NCBI RefSeq assembly: GCF_946885955.1
Contig: NZ_CAMPHI010000006.1
Location: 62,001-126,000 of the forward strand
Length of the DNA: 64,000 nucleotides
DNA from: an uncultured Pseudomonas sp.
GTDB taxonomy: Bacteria; Pseudomonadota; Gammaproteobacteria; Pseudomonadales; Pseudomonadaceae
Direction of reading: 5' to 3'
The translations under genes and the position numbers were made by a program. Numbering within the stretch: the first letter of the stretch is position 1; every line of letters starts with the position of its first letter. A model generated the notes under the pieces. The model searched no databases. It saw only the letters and a program-made list of their open reading frames with translations, and had not been told where the DNA came from. Below are positions 31,951 to 40,342 of this stretch, in pieces.

Positions 31951-31966
31951 TGGCACAAAACTGGCT
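31951..31966 (+). promoter_or_regulatory. Candidate sigma-54 promoter of the GGDEF gene
   Basis: TGGCACAAAACTGGCT keeps the invariant GG and GC dinucleotides exactly 10 bases apart and the full TGGCAC of the -24 box; the -12 box is TGGCT rather than TTGCT. Transcription would start near 31976, leaving a leader of about 45 bases before the ATG at 32022. The flanking DNA is AT-rich. Confidence 0.62.
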
Positions 31967-32021
31967 AATCATCTGTACCGGAGCGCGCCGTCAACGCGCC
32001 GAGCATCAGAGGTTAAGCAGT

Positions 32022-32948
32022 ATGGGTCCACACAATCAGTCCAACACCGTCGACTTCGATGCCGCCAAATTGCAGCGCCTGGGCTACGCCCGTCATGCCC
32101 GGCAAACGCTCAAACCGGTCAGCCTGGCGCAGCTGCGCCAGCAGTTGAGCCTGCAGTTGCAGACCTCCCTGGAGGTCGACCGTATCCTCGGCCTTTTTTA
32201 CCGCGAAGTGCAGCGCCTGGTGCCGCTCGACGCCCTGGGCTATCAATTGGCCGCCTCCGACCTGCGTTTCGAATTCGGCGAACGCGGCAACCACACTGCC
32301 GGCTATCGCCTGAGTCACGAAGGCGAATACCTGGGCGAGCTGATCTTCCGGCGCAGCGAACGCTTCAGCGAAGAAGAACTTGGCCGCCTGGAATCATTGC
32401 TGGCGAGCCTGCTGTTCCCGCTGCGCAATGCCCTGCTCTACCGCACAGCAGTACAGAGCGCCCTGCGCGACCCGCTGACCAACACCGGCAACCGTCTTGC
32501 CCTGAACCAGTCTTTGCAACGCGAAATCGATCTGTCACGGCGCAGCCTGCAGCCCCTGTCGATGCTGATGCTGGACATCGATCATTTCAAACAGATCAAC
32601 GACAAGCACGGCCACGCCTACGGCGACGAAGTGCTGAAAGCCGTGGCGGCGACGCTGCGCGATCAACTGCGCAACGTCGATCTGGTATTCCGCTACGGCG
32701 GCGAAGAATTTCTGGTGCTGCTCTCCGGCACCAGCCGCGAGACAGCCGCCCTGGTCGGCGAACGCCTGCGCAATGCGGTGCAGAATCTGCAGTGCCTGAA
32801 CCAGAACCAGCAGATCCTGGTATCCATCAGCCTGGGCTGTGCAACCTTGCTACCCGGCGAGTCCTCTGACAGCTTGCTGCGCCGCGCTGACAGCGCGCTG
32901 TACGCGGCAAAGCGCAGCGGCCGCAATCGTTTGAACATGGCCGGCTGA
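32022..32948 (+). CDS. GGDEF diguanylate cyclase
   Basis: A 308-residue soluble protein. Residues from about 45 to 145 look like a small GAF-like sensory region, followed by a complete GGDEF domain. The active site is GGEEF at residues 226-230, with DIDHFKQINDKHGH upstream. An inhibitory I-site RxxD (RNVD, 217-220) is placed five residues before it. It should make cyclic-di-GMP from GTP and be subject to product inhibition. No membrane segment is seen. The signal sensed is unknown. A candidate sigma-54 promoter and a strong terminator make it a monocistronic unit. Confidence 0.93.
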   Translation: MGPHNQSNTVDFDAAKLQRLGYARHARQTLKPVSLAQLRQQLSLQLQTSLEVDRILGLFYREVQRLVPLDALGYQLAASDLRFEFGERGNHTAGYRLSHEGEYLGELIFRRSERFSEEELGRLESLLASLLFPLRNALLYRTAVQSALRDPLTNTGNRLALNQSLQREIDLSRRSLQPLSMLMLDIDHFKQINDKHGHAYGDEVLKAVAATLRDQLRNVDLVFRYGGEEFLVLLSGTSRETAALVGERLRNAVQNLQCLNQNQQILVSISLGCATLLPGESSDSLLRRADSALYAAKRSGRNRLNMAG

Positions 32949-32963
32949 AGTTCAGCCGAAACG

Positions 32964-32993
32964 AAAAAAGGGACTCTTTCGAGTCCCTTTTTC
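32964..32993. terminator. Bidirectional terminator between the GGDEF gene and rluB
   Basis: AAAAAAGGGACTC-TTTC-GAGTCCCTTTTT: a 7-base stem with an A-run on one side and a T-run on the other. It is placed between two convergent genes and can end both transcripts. Confidence 0.93.
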
Positions 32994-33008
32994 ATTTCCC
33001 CGCCCTAT

Positions 33009-34283
33009 TTACTCCGGCTTGCGGCTGCCGCGACCAAAACCCGGACGCTGACCTTCGCCCGTCGGCTGACTGCGACGCTTGACCGGTGCACCCGCCGGCT
33101 TGCGCGCCGGGCGCTCGCTCAGTTCCACGCCCGGACGCTTGGCCGCGGGTTTGGCTGGACGCTTTTTATTGACGTCACGCGGGCGCTCGGCAACCGGCGT
33201 GCCTTTGCCGGCCGGGCTGCGCCCCTGATCCGCGCGCGGCGCACGCGGGGTACGAACCGCATGCTCGCCACCTTCGCCGCGAGGGCTGCGCACGGGACGC
33301 TCGCCACCTTCAGCACGCGGGGTGCGGGTCGGTCGATCGGTAGCTTCGCCACGGGGCGCACGCCCACGACCTTGATCGGCGTCAGGCTGACCAGCCCCAT
33401 GAGCCGGGCGCAAGGTGCGCGCCGGACGCTCGCCACGACCGACCGGCTTGGCCGATTTGCGTTGCAGGCGATCCAGCTTGTCGCGGGTCTTTTCTTTCAT
33501 ATCCGGCAAGGCGACCGGCTTGAGGCCGACTTCTTCGCTGAGGATATCCACTTCGCGCTGACTCATCTCGCGCCAGCGGCCCATGGTCAGGTCCGAGGTG
33601 ATGAACACCGGGCCGAAACGCACGCGTTTCAAGCGGCTGACCACCAGCCCCTGGGATTCCCACAAGCGACGTACTTCGCGGTTACGGCCTTCCATCACCA
33701 CGCAGTGATACCAGTGGTTGAAGCCAACACCGCCGGGCGCGACCTTGATGTCAGTAAACTTGGCCGGGCCGTCTTCGAGCATCACGCCGGTTTTCAGGCG
33801 CTCTATCATCTCGTCGTCGACTTCACCGCGCACACGCACGGCATATTCGCGGTCCATCTGGTAGGACGGGTGCATCAAACGGTTGGCCAGCTCGCCGTCG
33901 GTGGTGAACATCAGCAAGCCGGTGGTGTTGATGTCGAGACGACCGATATTGATCCAACGACCTTCTTTCGGCCGCGGCAGACGATCGAACACCGTCGGAC
34001 GACCTTCCGGGTCGTCACGGGTGCAGATCTCACCTTCGGGTTTGTTGTAAATGATCACGCGACGCACGCTTTCAGCGGCTTCCTCGCGTTTGACCAGGCG
34101 ACCATCGATGGCGATGGCGTCATGCAGGTCGACCCGCTGACCGAGACCGGCAACCGCGCCATTGACCTTGACCCGGCCGGCGCTGATCCAGCCTTCGATT
34201 TCGCGGCGTGAAGCCAGGCCCATACGCGCCATGACTTTCTGTAGTTTCTCGCCTGCAGGGCTATATTCTTCGGATTCACTCAT
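33009..34283 (-). CDS. rluB: 23S rRNA pseudouridine(2605) synthase RluB
   Basis: A 424-residue RsuA-family enzyme. An N-terminal S4 RNA-binding domain (EKLQKVMARMGLASRREIEGW) is followed by the catalytic domain with the nucleophile aspartate in GRLDINTTGLLMFT. From about residue 270 the protein is a long, basic, low-complexity tail rich in Arg, Pro, Gly and Ala, with recurring units such as RPTRTPRAEGGERPVRSPRG. The tail is longer than in the E. coli protein and is probably disordered RNA-binding sequence. The ATG at 34281-34283 is preferred over one 18 codons upstream. Confidence 0.94.
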   Translation of the reverse strand: MSESEEYSPAGEKLQKVMARMGLASRREIEGWISAGRVKVNGAVAGLGQRVDLHDAIAIDGRLVKREEAAESVRRVIIYNKPEGEICTRDDPEGRPTVFDRLPRPKEGRWINIGRLDINTTGLLMFTTDGELANRLMHPSYQMDREYAVRVRGEVDDEMIERLKTGVMLEDGPAKFTDIKVAPGGVGFNHWYHCVVMEGRNREVRRLWESQGLVVSRLKRVRFGPVFITSDLTMGRWREMSQREVDILSEEVGLKPVALPDMKEKTRDKLDRLQRKSAKPVGRGERPARTLRPAHGAGQPDADQGRGRAPRGEATDRPTRTPRAEGGERPVRSPRGEGGEHAVRTPRAPRADQGRSPAGKGTPVAERPRDVNKKRPAKPAAKRPGVELSERPARKPAGAPVKRRSQPTGEGQRPGFGRGSRKPE

Positions 34284-34323
34284 CTGGGCACCTCCCGGTG
34301 TTATCTCTAGTGATAGGACGACT

Positions 34324-34466
34324 AAGAACCTATTCAAAGTCTGCTGCGCGTCGGCCCTGCTGCGTTAGAAACAGGCTCGGAATGCTCATTTACAACTGTA
34401 AACTCCGCTTCCTCGCCTGTTTCTGCCTTGCATGGCTCTAGCTCGCGCGCCTTTGAACAGGCTCTT
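34324..34466. mobile_element. MITE-like element with terminal inverted repeats
   Basis: The left end AAGAACCTATTCAAAG and the right end CTTTGAACAGGCTCTT are inverted repeats of 16 bases with two mismatches, 143 bases apart end to end, with no coding capacity inside. The interior (ctgctgcgttagaaacaggc and related text) matches a phrase I recognise from repeats spread through Pseudomonas intergenic regions. Confidence 0.65.
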
Positions 34467-34649
34467 GAGTCGTCGAAGGGCCGCGGAGCATACGCTAATC
34501 GCAGCTACTACGCACGAATTCAGCCTAGTTGGCGGATGAGAGAGCGTCGGCGCCTTGCGACAGCCGGTTTATTCACTCGCGATTAACGATGCTCACGCTG
34601 CCGAGCGGAATAATAAACGCGCGATCATCCACAGCACGGCGTAGGGACC

Positions 34650-34765
34650 TTGTTGGGTTACGCGGCGGCAAACGGTGATGTCGCAGTTTGTACCGCGCCG
34701 GTTGCCGCTAACCCAACAACCGCACGTACCGCACGCGGCCTTTGTAGCCCGGATGCAATCCGGGG
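34650..34765. repeat. Inverted repeat followed by a GTAGCCCGGAT-type repeat
   Basis: TTGTTGGGTTA at 34650-34660 is the exact reverse complement of TAACCCAACAA at 34709-34719. Further GC-rich pairing lies inside. Directly after it, 34744-34765 reads GTAGCCCGGATGCAATCCGG, a half-unit of the dispersed repeat that also occurs at 46060-46126. The rest of the rluB-scpB gap has no gene. Confidence 0.6.
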
Positions 34766-34805
34766 AAACCTTGCCGCCAATTTCACAGATCGCCCACGGA
34801 CTAAC

Positions 34806-35630
34806 TCAATCCCGCGGCAGTTCTTCCTGATCTACGGGCATCTCAGTGTCCTCGGTACGCTCCTCGGTATTGCTATCGCCATCCGCTTCGCGCAGGTCGT
34901 CGAAGTCGATCTTCAGGCCCTGCTCCATCGAATCCAGTTCGGCCAGCAGGCTGCTGAAGCTGGTTTGCTCGCCTGCCTCGGCGACCGGCTCGTCGCCAAT
35001 CGACAGATCGCCTGCCGCCAGGTCCGCCCGCGCCTGCAAGCTCTCTGGGACGGCCACTTCATCGTCGAAGGCCAGCATCGGCTCAGGTTCCAGCTCGCGC
35101 AATGCGGCGAGCGGTGGCAATTGATCGAGGCTCTTCAGATTGAAATGATCGAGAAAACCCTTGGTTGTGGCGAACATCGCCGGCCGCCCCGGTACGTCGC
35201 GATGGCCGACGACGCGGATCCACTCACGCTCCAGCAGGGTTTTGACGATATGGCTGTTGACCGCCACGCCGCGCACGTCTTCGATCTCGCCACGGGTGAT
35301 CGGTTGGCGATAGGCGATCAGCGCCAGGGTCTCCAGCATGGCCCGTGAGTAGCGTTGCGGGCGCTCTTCCCAGAGCCGCCCGACCCAGGGCGCATAGCGC
35401 TCGCGCACCTGCAAGCGGTAGCCGGAGGCAACCTCGACGAGCTCAAAGGCGCGGCCCTCACAGGATTTGCCCAGGTGCGCCAGGGCCTTCTTGAATACGC
35501 CGGGCTCCGGCCGCTCGCCCTCTTCGAACAACTCGAACAGGCGCTCCAGCGATTGCGGTTTGCCGGAGGCCAGCAAGAAAGCTTCCAGCAGGCTGGCAAG
35601 ATCGCGGGGGTCGGTCAGATTCATGCTCAT
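34806..35630 (-). CDS. scpB: Segregation and condensation protein B
   Basis: A 274-residue kleisin-associated winged-helix protein. The conserved block is MLETLALIAYRQPITRGEIEDVRGV, followed by WIRVVGHRDVPGRPAMFATTKGFLDHFNL. It has a long acidic C-terminal tail. ScpB dimers bind ScpA and an SMC protein in chromosome organisation. Its ATG overlaps the scpA stop by 4 bases. Confidence 0.95.
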   Translation of the reverse strand: MSMNLTDPRDLASLLEAFLLASGKPQSLERLFELFEEGERPEPGVFKKALAHLGKSCEGRAFELVEVASGYRLQVRERYAPWVGRLWEERPQRYSRAMLETLALIAYRQPITRGEIEDVRGVAVNSHIVKTLLEREWIRVVGHRDVPGRPAMFATTKGFLDHFNLKSLDQLPPLAALRELEPEPMLAFDDEVAVPESLQARADLAAGDLSIGDEPVAEAGEQTSFSSLLAELDSMEQGLKIDFDDLREADGDSNTEERTEDTEMPVDQEELPRD

Positions 35631-36454
35631 TCAGCTCGCGCACGCACGTGGATGGGGCCATAGGCCTCGTTTTGTACCAGTTCGACCAGGGATTCCTTGA
35701 TCAATTCGAGTACCGCCATAAAGGTCACCACTACGCCCAGGCGTCCCTCTTCCGCGGTAAAAAGCCCGACAAAGGGCACGAAGGCACCGCCCTTGAGACG
35801 CTCCAGAATCTCGCTCATGCGCTCGCGGGTGGACAGGGCCTCGCGGGTGACCTGATGACTCTCGAACATATCGGCGCGGCGCAGCACCTCAGCCATCGAC
35901 AGCAGCAACTCTTCCAGGCTGACATCCGGCAACAGCTTGCGCGCCCGCGCTTCGGGAGCATCCAGACGCGGCACCGTGAGGTCACGACCGACCCGCGACA
36001 AGCCGTCGATGCCCTCGGCGGCGGCCTTGTAACGCTCGTATTCTTGCAGGCGACGAATCAGCTCGGCGCGTGGGTCGTCCTCTTCGGCCTCCGCCTCGCT
36101 GGAGCGCGGCAACAGCATGCGCGATTTGATTTCGGCGAGCATCGCCGCCATCACCAGGTACTCGGCGGCCAACTCCAGGCGTACCGACTGCATCAGTTCG
36201 ACATAGCCCATGTACTGACGGGTGATTTCCGCCACCGGGATGTCCAGCACATCGATGTTCTGCTTGCGGATCAGATACAGCAGCAGATCCAGCGGCCCCT
36301 CGAACGCCTCGAGAAACACCTCGAGCGCATCCGGCGGGATATACAGATCCAGCGGCATTTCGGTAACCGCCTGACCGTAAACCAGGGCGAACGGCAGCTC
36401 CTGCTGGGCATGGGCCTGGCTGTCGACGACGGGTTCGTGTGGCGGGTTATCCAT
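35627..36454 (-). CDS. scpA: Segregation and condensation protein A (kleisin)
   Basis: A 275-residue kleisin. FEGPLDLLLYLIRKQNIDVLDIPVAEITRQYM is the conserved N-terminal SMC-binding region, and the C-terminal winged helix ends in VTFMAVLELIKESLVELVQNE. The ATG at 36452-36454 is used because the open frame upstream runs into trpS. It lies 17 bases after trpS, so trpS-scpA-scpB form one transcription unit. Confidence 0.94.
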   Translation of the reverse strand: MDNPPHEPVVDSQAHAQQELPFALVYGQAVTEMPLDLYIPPDALEVFLEAFEGPLDLLLYLIRKQNIDVLDIPVAEITRQYMGYVELMQSVRLELAAEYLVMAAMLAEIKSRMLLPRSSEAEAEEDDPRAELIRRLQEYERYKAAAEGIDGLSRVGRDLTVPRLDAPEARARKLLPDVSLEELLLSMAEVLRRADMFESHQVTREALSTRERMSEILERLKGGAFVPFVGLFTAEEGRLGVVVTFMAVLELIKESLVELVQNEAYGPIHVRARAE

Positions 36455-36471
36455 GGGGTTCTCTTGACGTA

Positions 36472-37686
36472 TCAGCGGTAGTTCAAACCCAGCGCCAGAC
36501 GCACCTCGGTGAGGGTTTCCCGCGCTTCGACGCGCGCGCGCTCGGCGCCTTCGGCGAGGATGCCGCGGACCACATCCGGGTTTTCCTGATAGTCGGCGGC
36601 GCGGGCCTGCAAGGGTATCAGCTCCTGCTGCACCGCCTCGATCACCGGCCCTTTGCATTCCAGGCAGCCAATACCGCCACTCTTGCAGCCCTGCTCGACC
36701 CACTCGCGGGTCGATTCACTGGAATACAGCTGGTGCAGCGGCCAAACCGGGCAATTGGCCGGATCGCCCGGATCGCTACGATGGCAGCGCGCCGGATCGG
36801 TCGGCATGCGTTTGATTTTGTCTTCGACTTCCACGGCGCTGTCCCGCAGGAAAATCGAATTATTGTGCGACTTGGACATCTTGCCGCCATCCAGGCCGAG
36901 AATTTTCGGCGTTTCGCCGAGCAGCGGCTGGGGCTCGGGCAACAGCACCTTACCGCCGCCTTCCAGGTAGCCGAACAACCGTTCCTTATCGCCCAGGGTG
37001 ATCACCTGCTGATCCTTGAGCAATGCCCGCGCGGTTTCCAGGGCTTCGCTATCGCCCTCCTGCTGATAGGCTTTGCGCAGTTTGTTATAGAGCGCGGCGG
37101 TTTTCTTGCCGAGTTTGAGAATGGCCATTTCGGCCTTTTCCTCGAATCCGGGCTCGCGGCCGTATAGATGATTGAAACGTCGCGCGACTTCGCGGGCGAA
37201 CTCGATATGCGCCAGCTGGTCGCTGCCCACCGGCACCAATCCCGCACGGTAGACCAGGATGTCGGCGGCCTGCAGCAGCGGGTAGCCGAGAAAGCCGAAG
37301 GTGCTCAGATCCCGCCCGTGAGGCAGTTCCTGCTGTTCTTTATAGGAAGGTACGCGTTCCAGCCAGCTGAGCGGGCAGATCATCGAGAGCAAGAGATGCA
37401 ACTCGGCATGCTCCGGCACCTGCGACTGGATGAACAGGGTCGCAGAGCTGGGGCTGACGCCGGCGGCCAGCCAATCGACCGCCATGTCCATGACGTTGTC
37501 GGCGATTTGCCCCGCCTCCATATAATCGGTGGTCAGCGCATGCCAATCGACGATGCAGAAGAAGCATTCATAGGTGTGCTGCAACTTGATCCAGTTTTTC
37601 AGCACACCATGGTAATGGCCGAGGTGTAAACGGCCGCTGGGGCGCATGCCGGAAAGCACGCGGCGCTCAGAATCGACAAGACTCAA
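36472..37686 (-). CDS. trpS: Tryptophanyl-tRNA synthetase, long form with cysteine cluster
   Basis: A 404-residue class I synthetase. The HIGH-type motif is HLGHYHG and the KMSKS motif is intact (GGKMSKSHNNSIFL). After KMSKS there is a cysteine-rich segment with Cys312, Cys334, Cys341 and Cys344 spaced C-x21-C-x6-C-x2-C. This is close to the [4Fe-4S] motif described for Thermotoga TrpRS (C-x22-C-x6-C-x2-C). An insertion near residues 185-250 also distinguishes it from the E. coli type. It charges tRNA-Trp with tryptophan. A later ATG (MRPSGRLHLG, residue 14) is a possible alternative start. Confidence 0.95.
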   Translation of the reverse strand: MSLVDSERRVLSGMRPSGRLHLGHYHGVLKNWIKLQHTYECFFCIVDWHALTTDYMEAGQIADNVMDMAVDWLAAGVSPSSATLFIQSQVPEHAELHLLLSMICPLSWLERVPSYKEQQELPHGRDLSTFGFLGYPLLQAADILVYRAGLVPVGSDQLAHIEFAREVARRFNHLYGREPGFEEKAEMAILKLGKKTAALYNKLRKAYQQEGDSEALETARALLKDQQVITLGDKERLFGYLEGGGKVLLPEPQPLLGETPKILGLDGGKMSKSHNNSIFLRDSAVEVEDKIKRMPTDPARCHRSDPGDPANCPVWPLHQLYSSESTREWVEQGCKSGGIGCLECKGPVIEAVQQELIPLQARAADYQENPDVVRGILAEGAERARVEARETLTEVRLALGLNYR

Positions 37687-37891
37687 TCGGGGTTACCTAA
37701 ACGAATCAACAAGGGGCGCAGTATAGCGAGCCCAGAACGCCTCGCGAAAAAAACACGACCTGCGCCGCAGCGGCCTTGGCTGGGGCTGTGCATCAGTCGT
37801 AAACGACATCGCCAGGTGCGAATTGCCTGCGCCCTTCGGGCACCGCGGACGCGCCGGCCGCCGGGCGCGGGCCATCGCGCCCGGGCATCGG

Positions 37892-38518
37892 TCAATCGCG
37901 GGTGAAAGGCGATGGGTCGCCGCAGCCCACGCGCACCACTTCAGGCTCGTCGTCGACCAGACTGACCACCGTGGAGGCCTCCAGCCCGCCGAAGCCACCA
38001 TCGATAATCAGATCGACCTGATGCTCGAGGATCTGGCGCATTTCGTAGGGGTCGCTCATGGGCAGGGTTTCGCCCGGCAAGATCAGTGTGACGCTCATCA
38101 ACGGCTCGCCGAGTTCAGCAAGCAGCGCCTGGGCAATCGGGTGGCTCGGCACCCGCAGGCCGATGGTGCGCCGCTTGGGATGCAGGACCATGCGCGGCAC
38201 TTCGCGGGTGGCATTGAGGATATAGGTATAAGGCCCCGGGGTATGGGTCTTGAGCAGGCGGAAAGCGCCGGTATCGACCTTGGCGAACAGGCTCAATTGC
38301 GACAGATCGCGGCAGACCAGGGTGAAATTGTGCTTGTCGTCCAGCTGGCGCAACCGCCGTATCCGCTCCACTGCACCTTTGTCGCCGATATGGCAGCCGA
38401 GTGCATAGGACGAATCCGTCGGGTAGACGACCACCCCGCCGGCCCTGATGATTTCCACGGCCTGTTTTATCAGGCGCGCCTGGGGGTTTTCCGGATGAAT
38501 CTGGAAAAATTGGCTCAC
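37892..38518 (-). CDS. yciO: YciO (Sua5/YciO/YrdC family) protein
   Basis: A 208-residue double-stranded-RNA/nucleotide-binding fold protein. Motifs are GGVVVYPTDSSYALGCHIG and the KxR-like RRLRQLDDKHNFTLVC. YciO proteins resemble TsaC but generally do not replace it in tRNA t6A synthesis; some have weak related activity. The GTG at 38516-38518 gives the usual family N-terminus (SQFFQIHPENPQARLI) and has an AGGGA ahead of it; an ATG 13 codons upstream would overlap the PHP gene. It is transcribed directly after the PHP phosphoesterase gene. Confidence 0.9.
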   Translation of the reverse strand: MSQFFQIHPENPQARLIKQAVEIIRAGGVVVYPTDSSYALGCHIGDKGAVERIRRLRQLDDKHNFTLVCRDLSQLSLFAKVDTGAFRLLKTHTPGPYTYILNATREVPRMVLHPKRRTIGLRVPSHPIAQALLAELGEPLMSVTLILPGETLPMSDPYEMRQILEHQVDLIIDGGFGGLEASTVVSLVDDEPEVVRVGCGDPSPFTRD

Positions 38519-38531
38519 GCTTAATCCCTGT

Positions 38532-39395
38532 TCAGATTGCGGTAGGCTGCTGTACATGCAGAAAACGCGCCCAAAGTGGGGAAAGGTCTTCGGGAAGCGG
38601 GCGATACATGCCCAGTTCCGACCAGTCGCCCGGTGCATGAAAATCACTGCCGACACTGGCCAGCAGACCGAATTCGCGCGCCAAAATCGCCAAACCGCCG
38701 ACCTGCTCGGCAGGCTGCATACCATTCACTACTTCCAGTGCATGGCCACCCGCCTGGGCAAAATCGGCGATCAACTTGCGCCGCTTACTACGAGTAAAGT
38801 CGTATTGCCACGGGTGCGCCAGACTGACCCAGGCGCCGGCTTGCAGCAGGGTATCGATGGCCTGGTCGAGCGCCGGCCAATGCTGTTTGACATCGCCGAG
38901 CTTGCCCGACCCCAGCCATTTGCGAAACGCCTCGGCTCGGTCCTTGACGTGTCCGGCCCGCACCATGAATTCGGCGAAGTGCGGCCGCGCCGGCGCATTG
39001 CCGCTGTCGCCCAGTTCCTGCTGCACGGCACGTGCGCCCTCCAGCGCACCCGGCATGCCCTTGGCCTCCAGACGCCTGGCGATTTCCGCGGCGCGTAGCC
39101 AGCGGCCATCGTGCAACTCGGCGATCGACTGGCGCAGCGCTGGCGCATCGGTGGCGAAGTCGTAACCGAGCACATGGATAGTGGCGCCGCCCCAGGTACA
39201 GGACAGTTCGATACCATTGACCAATTGCATGCCCAAGGCGCACGCAGTCGAACGGGCTTCGTCGAGGCCTTCGAGGGTGTCGTGGTCGGTCAGCGCGAGC
39301 ATCTGCACACCTCGCTCATGGGCGCGCGCCACCAGCACGGCAGGCGCCAGCGCGCCATCCGAAGCGGTGCTGTGACAATGCAGATCAACATCCAT
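38532..39395 (-). CDS. PHP-domain phosphoesterase (RnmA/YciV-like 5'-3' exonuclease or nucleoside bisphosphate phosphatase)
   Basis: A 287-residue trinuclear-metal PHP enzyme. MDVDLHCHSTASDG supplies the first histidine pair, and LTDHDTLEG and SDFHAPGD supply later ligands. The family includes E. coli YciV (RNase AM), which trims 5' ends of rRNA and hydrolyses 3',5'-nucleoside bisphosphates. The neighbour yciO and the divergent yciI are the usual pseudomonad neighbours. Which of the two activities dominates cannot be told. Confidence 0.88.
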   Translation of the reverse strand: MDVDLHCHSTASDGALAPAVLVARAHERGVQMLALTDHDTLEGLDEARSTACALGMQLVNGIELSCTWGGATIHVLGYDFATDAPALRQSIAELHDGRWLRAAEIARRLEAKGMPGALEGARAVQQELGDSGNAPARPHFAEFMVRAGHVKDRAEAFRKWLGSGKLGDVKQHWPALDQAIDTLLQAGAWVSLAHPWQYDFTRSKRRKLIADFAQAGGHALEVVNGMQPAEQVGGLAILAREFGLLASVGSDFHAPGDWSELGMYRPLPEDLSPLWARFLHVQQPTAI

Positions 39396-39582
39396 AGGGG
39401 CCGCGCTTTCTCAGTTGTATAGGCTTGTTATTATGCCGCCCCAAACGCACTCTAGCTGCCGCCACGTGAGAATTCCTCAAATTAGCTCGCGTTTGCCTGC
39501 CGCCAGGGGCTTTCTGCGCTACATTCTCAGCGCCGCAATTACCCGGCGGCGTTATCGCCAGGCCATTTGACCGAGGACCACC

Positions 39583-39882
39583 ATGCTCTACGCCATTATC
39601 GCCACCGATGTCGCCAACTCGCTGGAAAGCCGCCTGGCTGCGCGTCCCGCGCACCTCGAGCGTCTGGAACAACTGAAAACCCAGGGTCGCCTGGTACTCG
39701 CCGGCCCTCACCCAGCAGTCGACAGCAACGACCCGGGCCCGGCGGGCTTCTCCGGCAGCCTGATCGTTGCCGAATTCGAATCGCTTAGCGCCGCACAGAT
39801 CTGGGCCGATGCCGACCCCTACCGCGCAGCGGGCGTGTATGCCTCGGTACTGGTCAAGCCATTCAAGCGAGTGTTGCCCTGA
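39583..39882 (+). CDS. YciI family protein
   Basis: A 99-residue ferredoxin-like alpha/beta protein, beginning [31 protein letters not shown], with the conserved His-Asp pair in [11 protein letters not shown] and DPYRAAGVY. YciI-like proteins are small putative enzymes of unknown role. It lies divergent to the PHP gene and begins the plus-strand block that runs into the cpx genes. A GGACCACC-type ribosome site precedes the ATG. Confidence 0.9.
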   Translation: MLYAIIATDVANSLESRLAARPAHLERLEQLKTQGRLVLAGPHPAVDSNDPGPAGFSGSLIVAEFESLSAAQIWADADPYRAAGVYASVLVKPFKRVLP

Positions 39883-39972
39883 ACGACCGACTTCGCCCGC
39901 GGCAATGCCGGCACCAGCCCCGCGAAGGGCGATGAGCCCGGGCAATCTCTCAATCAGAAAATAGGAGTTCCG

Positions 39973-40335
39973 ATGCGTCCAGGCCCCTTGTCGTTGCTGC
40001 TCACCGTACTACTGTTGCCCTGCCAACTGCAGGCCGAGCAAGACCCGCAGCAGCCTGTGGCAGAGAGCGAGACAGTCGCACCGCAGCTGCAGGAGCAACG
40101 ACTGATCGCCAGCGAGCAGCAACGCGAAGCCTTGACCGCGGAATCCCAACGTCTGCGCCAGGACAACCAACGCCTCAAACTACAACTCAAGACGGCGCAG
40201 GCCAGCGCCCCCCATCCCCTGCTGAGCGAGCAACAGATGTGGTTCGCCATCGGTGCCGGATGCGCTCTGCTGGGCGTGCTCGCCGGGGCCTTGCTGCGCG
40301 GCGGCCGGCGCTCGCGTCGCGAATGGTTGAACTGA
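39973..40335 (+). CDS. Small exported/membrane protein with coiled coil, upstream of cpxR
   Basis: A 120-residue protein: N-terminal signal peptide (LLLTVLLLPCQLQA), a glutamine/glutamate-rich coiled coil (about 35-75) and a C-terminal membrane segment (WFAIGAGCALLGVLAGALL) followed by a basic tail. This layout resembles SH3-less TIGR04211-type membrane proteins. It is 7 bases upstream of the response regulator, so it is almost certainly part of the same operon and could tune envelope-stress signalling. I do not recognise a named family. Confidence 0.82.
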   Translation: MRPGPLSLLLTVLLLPCQLQAEQDPQQPVAESETVAPQLQEQRLIASEQQREALTAESQRLRQDNQRLKLQLKTAQASAPHPLLSEQQMWFAIGAGCALLGVLAGALLRGGRRSRREWLN

Positions 40336-40342
40336 TCGATCC

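Noticed and set aside
37892..38518. Assignment as TsaC, the essential t6A enzyme
   Set aside because: Length, N-terminus and position beside the PHP gene fit YciO better.
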